DNA of 7,496 nt. It comes from an uncultured Selenomonadales bacterium (GTDB taxonomy: Bacteria > Bacillota > Negativicutes > Selenomonadales > Selenomonadaceae). The stretch covers positions 1 to 7,496 of the forward strand of contig CALGGP010000276.1 in assembly GCA_937915885.1 (NCBI GenBank), written 5' to 3'. Positions within the stretch are counted from its first letter, which is position 1. The number at the start of each line of letters is the position of its first letter. Shown one piece after another: positions 5,598 through 7,496 of this stretch. Position numbers and translations under genes: made by a program. The notes under the pieces are model-generated. The model ran no database searches. It was not told where the DNA came from and saw only the letters and a program-made list of their open reading frames with translations.

Positions 5598-5699
5598 CTA
5601 CATGGTAAGCAGCTTCACGACGTCATCTGCCAATCTGCAAACATAATTTCCAATCATGCTCGCGATGATCGCCTCGATGAATGTGCAAACCTCCTTCAT
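5598..5699 (-). CDS. Small hydrophobic type I toxin peptide 5 (33 aa)
   Basis: 33 residues, MKEVCTFIEAIIASMIGN then a hydrophobic segment and KLLTM, differing from toxin 4 at four residues (K2, C5, A24, V27). The ATG at 5699 follows AAGGGGGTGAT, a slightly altered Shine-Dalgarno (GGGGG at 5711-5707). The N5-to-C5 change is caused by bases inside the antitoxin-pairing region that changed in RNA 5 as well. Membrane toxin role inferred from the module. Confidence 0.78.
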   Translation of the reverse strand: MKEVCTFIEAIIASMIGNYVCRLADDVVKLLTM

Positions 5700-5706
5700 A
5701 ATATCA

Positions 5707-5735
5707 CCCCCTTAATGGGTAAGACTACCCGGAGG
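5707..5735 (-). promoter_or_regulatory. Leader hairpin hiding the toxin 5 ribosome site
   Basis: In the mRNA CCUCC (5735-5731) pairs with GGGGG (5711-5707) using one G-U pair, and GGGTA (5730-5726) pairs with TACCC (5721-5717). The stem is kept although the Shine-Dalgarno changed from GGAGG in module 4. Confidence 0.68.
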
Positions 5736-5744
5736 CTTGACGGT

Positions 5745-5773
5745 ATTATACAATGAGTGATCATCATTTGCAA
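5745..5773 (-). promoter_or_regulatory. Promoter of toxin 5 mRNA
   Basis: Minus strand -35 TTGCAA (5773-5768), 17-bp spacer, -10 TATAAT (5750-5745). Confidence 0.8.
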
Positions 5774-5818
5774 TTTAAAAGCCCCGACCGTCGGGAATGA
5801 CGATCGGAGCCTTTTTTT
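5774..5818 (-). terminator. Terminator of pgi, possibly bidirectional
   Basis: A 12-position stem, 5781-5792 against 5799-5810, with two mismatches on the plus strand and a 6-nt loop. On the minus strand it is followed by TTTTAAATT; on the plus strand by a run of seven T (5812-5818). It separates pgi from the toxin 5 promoter, whose -35 begins directly beyond the T run. Confidence 0.75.
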
Positions 5819-5853
5819 ATTTCATCGACGTCCGCTCCGCGCGGAGCTTTCGA

Positions 5854-7434
5854 TCAAAGTCCTTTCGACTTGCGAACTTCCTGCAGTTTCGGTCCCATGA
5901 TGCGCTTGTACGCCTCGACGCCCGGCTGATTGAACGCGTCAACGTTCGACAGCTCGCCTTCGTAGGCAACCGACATTGCCAACATGTAGAGCAGCTCGCC
6001 CAAATGATATTCGTTGAGCTCCGGCAGAGTGAAGCATGCATTGAACCGTCCGTCCGACTTCAACGCGTCCGCGTTCGATTGACGCGCCACCTCGAGCGCC
6101 TCGCTCATCGTCACGCCCGAAATATCCGCCAACTTCTTCGCCTCGGGGAACGCGTTCGGAATGATCAGATCGTTGTCCCACTTCGCAACTTTGATGAATT
6201 GCACAATCTTGTCGAGCGCGCCTTCCTGATGCTGTTGCGTCTGAGAGTGCATGTCCGTCGTGCCGACCGCCACCAGCGGCGTACGCCCGTAGTTGACGAC
6301 CTTGCCGTCCTTGTCGAACTTCTTGCCGAGCGACTCCGCCAACAGCTGAATGTACCACTCGGAGACCGACTTCAAATAATCGCCGTACGGCATCATCACT
6401 TCGATGTTGCGACCGTGCTTTTGCGCCGCCGCAAATTTGAGCGCCGCATTGAGCATCGCCGGATTCTCGAACAGATTTTCGTTCTGACAGGCTTTGTCCA
6501 TGTCCTGAGCGCCTTTGAGGAACGCCCAAATGTCGATGCCTGCGACCGCCGCCATCGTCAAGCCGACTTCGCAGAAGATCGTAAAGCGTCCGCCCACGCC
6601 GTCGGGCACGCTGAACGTCTCCCAACCGTTGTCGCAAGCCAACTGCTTGAGCAGCGTCTTCTTCTCCATGTTGGGATCGGTGACGGCAACGACTTCAACG
6701 TCAATCTCGTCGACTTTCTTCAGCGCGTCGTAAATCACCATGAAGTTGCTCATCGTGTCGAGCGTGCCGCCCGATTTCGAGATGCAGATCAACATGACTT
6801 TGAACTTGCGACGCGGACCATGCTCATGATGAATGTGCTCGTGATAGTTGCGATCGTGGGTGCGGATCGCCTCGTGCTCGGTCTCGTCGTCGTGATGATT
6901 TTTGAAGAACGGCGGCGGAGGCGGCGGGCAACACGGCTCGAATTTGGGACCGTGCGCCAATGCGATCAGATGATTGATCAGATCGTTCGTCCGACGCGGG
7001 TCGATGTTTTGACCGCTGAAATAAATTCTCGGAAGTCCTTTACGCTCCTCGGTGCTCCACGCATTCCAGAACTCGCCGCAGAACACATCGAACAGCACCT
7101 TGTTGCCGAGGAACGAGCCGCCGATTCCCAGCGACACGACTGCATCGACGTTATTGCGCACGTGCTCGGTGAGCTTGCGGAGCTTGGCAAGGGATTGCGG
7201 GGAATTGAGATTGCCGTCCTCGACGTAGGGCAGTTGAGAGAAGTAAACTTTTTCGGGGGTGCCGTCCTTCGACAGATGCGCCTTGATGAAACCGTCTTTG
7301 CGCATGACTTTCATAGCCTCGTGCGCTTTTTTGAGGTCTTCGGCGTAAGAGTCGAGATCAGCCTGAGTGACTTTGCCCTCGCCGAACAGATTGTCGTAGT
7401 CGAACGAGAAGCCGGACTTCAGTGTAAGTGCCAT
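5854..7434 (-). CDS. pgi: Glucose-6-phosphate isomerase
   Basis: Interconverts glucose 6-phosphate and fructose 6-phosphate in the cytoplasm (glycolysis and gluconeogenesis). 526 residues. Family landmarks in order: LGIGGSFLG near residue 102-110, sugar-phosphate loop SKSGGTLDT 219-227, first signature VGGRFTIF 280-287, helix with the catalytic Glu in LLAESLGK 364-371, catalytic His in TTDMHSQTQQHQEG 392-405, and the second signature FNQPGVEAYK 501-510 with the conserved Lys at its end. Two signature residues depart from the usual form: SGG instead of SGT, and FNQ instead of FDQ. AAAGGAG lies 9 nt before the ATG, which supports this start. An insert of about 45 residues (163-209) is unusual. 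The gene is transcribed toward the toxin array with its own terminator. Function is secure. Confidence 0.96.
   Translation of the reverse strand: MALTLKSGFSFDYDNLFGEGKVTQADLDSYAEDLKKAHEAMKVMRKDGFIKAHLSKDGTPEKVYFSQLPYVEDGNLNSPQSLAKLRKLTEHVRNNVDAVVSLGIGGSFLGNKVLFDVFCGEFWNAWSTEERKGLPRIYFSGQNIDPRRTNDLINHLIALAHGPKFEPCCPPPPPPFFKNHHDDETEHEAIRTHDRNYHEHIHHEHGPRRKFKVMLICISKSGGTLDTMSNFMVIYDALKKVDEIDVEVVAVTDPNMEKKTLLKQLACDNGWETFSVPDGVGGRFTIFCEVGLTMAAVAGIDIWAFLKGAQDMDKACQNENLFENPAMLNAALKFAAAQKHGRNIEVMMPYGDYLKSVSEWYIQLLAESLGKKFDKDGKVVNYGRTPLVAVGTTDMHSQTQQHQEGALDKIVQFIKVAKWDNDLIIPNAFPEAKKLADISGVTMSEALEVARQSNADALKSDGRFNACFTLPELNEYHLGELLYMLAMSVAYEGELSNVDAFNQPGVEAYKRIMGPKLQEVRKSKGL
6808..6948 (-). other. His/Pro-rich insert within glucose-6-phosphate isomerase
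   Basis: Residues about 163-209 hold two Cys, then six Pro, then a stretch with nine His in 26 residues rich in Asp and Glu (for example YHEHIHHEHG). It sits between a helix (DLINHLIALA) and the strand before the SKSGG loop, where family members have a short turn. A surface loop is expected. The composition suggests metal binding, but that is only an inference. Confidence 0.8.
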
Positions 7435-7456
7435 AAACCAAATCTCCTTTCAAAAA

Positions 7457-7485
7457 ATTTTATCCCGTCCTAAAGAGCCGTCCAA
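7457..7485 (-). promoter_or_regulatory. Probable pgi promoter
   Basis: Minus strand -35 TTGGAC (7485-7480), 17-bp spacer, -10 TAAAAT (7462-7457). Transcription would begin near 7450, leaving a leader of only about 16 nt that starts at the Shine-Dalgarno AAAGGAG. Confidence 0.5.
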
Positions 7486-7496
7486 CGCCCCCACCC

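Larger units (their letters stand above)
4069..5773. repeat. Array of five tandem type I toxin-antitoxin modules
   Basis: Modules, each from the antitoxin -35 to the toxin -35: 4069-4384, 4399-4725, 4738-5048, 5063-5409 and 5424-5773. Starts are 330, 339, 325 and 361 bp apart. Every module holds the same parts in the same order: plus-strand promoter, antisense RNA, terminator, minus-strand peptide gene, leader hairpin, minus-strand promoter. Modules 1-3 form one sequence subgroup and modules 4-5 another. The layout matches the convergent Fst/par type of type I toxin-antitoxin system. That family is recognised from organisation and peptide character, not from a database match. Confidence 0.85.

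Noticed and set aside
5126..5756. Two similar plus-strand ORFs of 88 and 87 codons (5126-5392 and 5493-5756) that look like a paralogous protein pair.
   Set aside because: They run through the terminator hairpins, have no Shine-Dalgarno, and start at different registers in otherwise aligned sequence. Their likeness comes from lying antisense to the related toxins 4 and 5.
4069..5773. CRISPR array or integron cassette array.
   Set aside because: The units are far too long and diverged for CRISPR, and no recombination-site structure is seen at the junctions. Promoters, terminators and ORFs explain the units.
5797..7473. A 558-codon plus-strand ORF.
   Set aside because: It is the antisense shadow of pgi, which has all family motifs. 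The Arg/His/Val-rich product is typical of the reverse strand of a GC-biased gene.

Overview
The window looks like a chromosomal stretch of a moderately GC-rich bacterium with Gram-positive-style signals: strong AGGAGG Shine-Dalgarno sequences and near-consensus sigma-A/sigma-70 promoters with 17-bp spacers. The glucose-6-phosphate isomerase resembles, from memory, forms found in the Negativicutes (Selenomonas group). I cannot test that, so the taxon is a low-confidence guess.

Layout. (1) Positions 1-4065, plus strand: the C-terminal ~1354 residues of a single-chain Type ISP restriction-modification enzyme (SF2 translocase, N6-adenine methyltransferase, target-recognition domain). Its N-terminus, with the nuclease and Walker A, lies upstream of the window. 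The first 72 bases are four copies of an 18-bp in-frame repeat coding a Pro-Ser-Thr/Ile-Ala linker. (2) Positions 4069-5773: an array of five tandem modules of 325-361 bp that standard gene calling would leave almost empty. Each module has a plus-strand promoter for a short RNA (about 80-107 nt), a factor-independent terminator that can work both ways, a minus-strand 33-35 residue hydrophobic peptide gene with a strong Shine-Dalgarno, and a minus-strand promoter. The two transcripts converge on the terminator. The 5' half of each small RNA repeats, in the same DNA orientation, the plus-strand sequence over its own peptide's start codon, so it is antisense to that mRNA's translation start. This is the architecture of the Fst/par (Ldr-superfamily) type I toxin-antitoxin systems, here in five adjacent paralogous copies. 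(3) Positions 5854-7434, minus strand: pgi, with its own promoter and terminator and an odd His/Pro-rich insert.

How the array would work (inference from the par model). Each toxin mRNA leader folds so that its Shine-Dalgarno is paired with the extreme 5' end of the transcript. The antitoxin RNA pairs with the start-codon region and with the terminator loop to keep the toxin silent. Each antitoxin matches its own toxin better than its neighbours', and modules 4 and 5 show matched base changes in both arms. The set therefore looks like five insulated toxin-antitoxin pairs.

The restriction-modification stop codon lies 3 bp before the first antitoxin promoter with no terminator between, so read-through from that gene would add antitoxin 1 RNA. 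On the other side, pgi is transcribed toward the toxin-5 promoter and is separated from it by a hairpin terminator.
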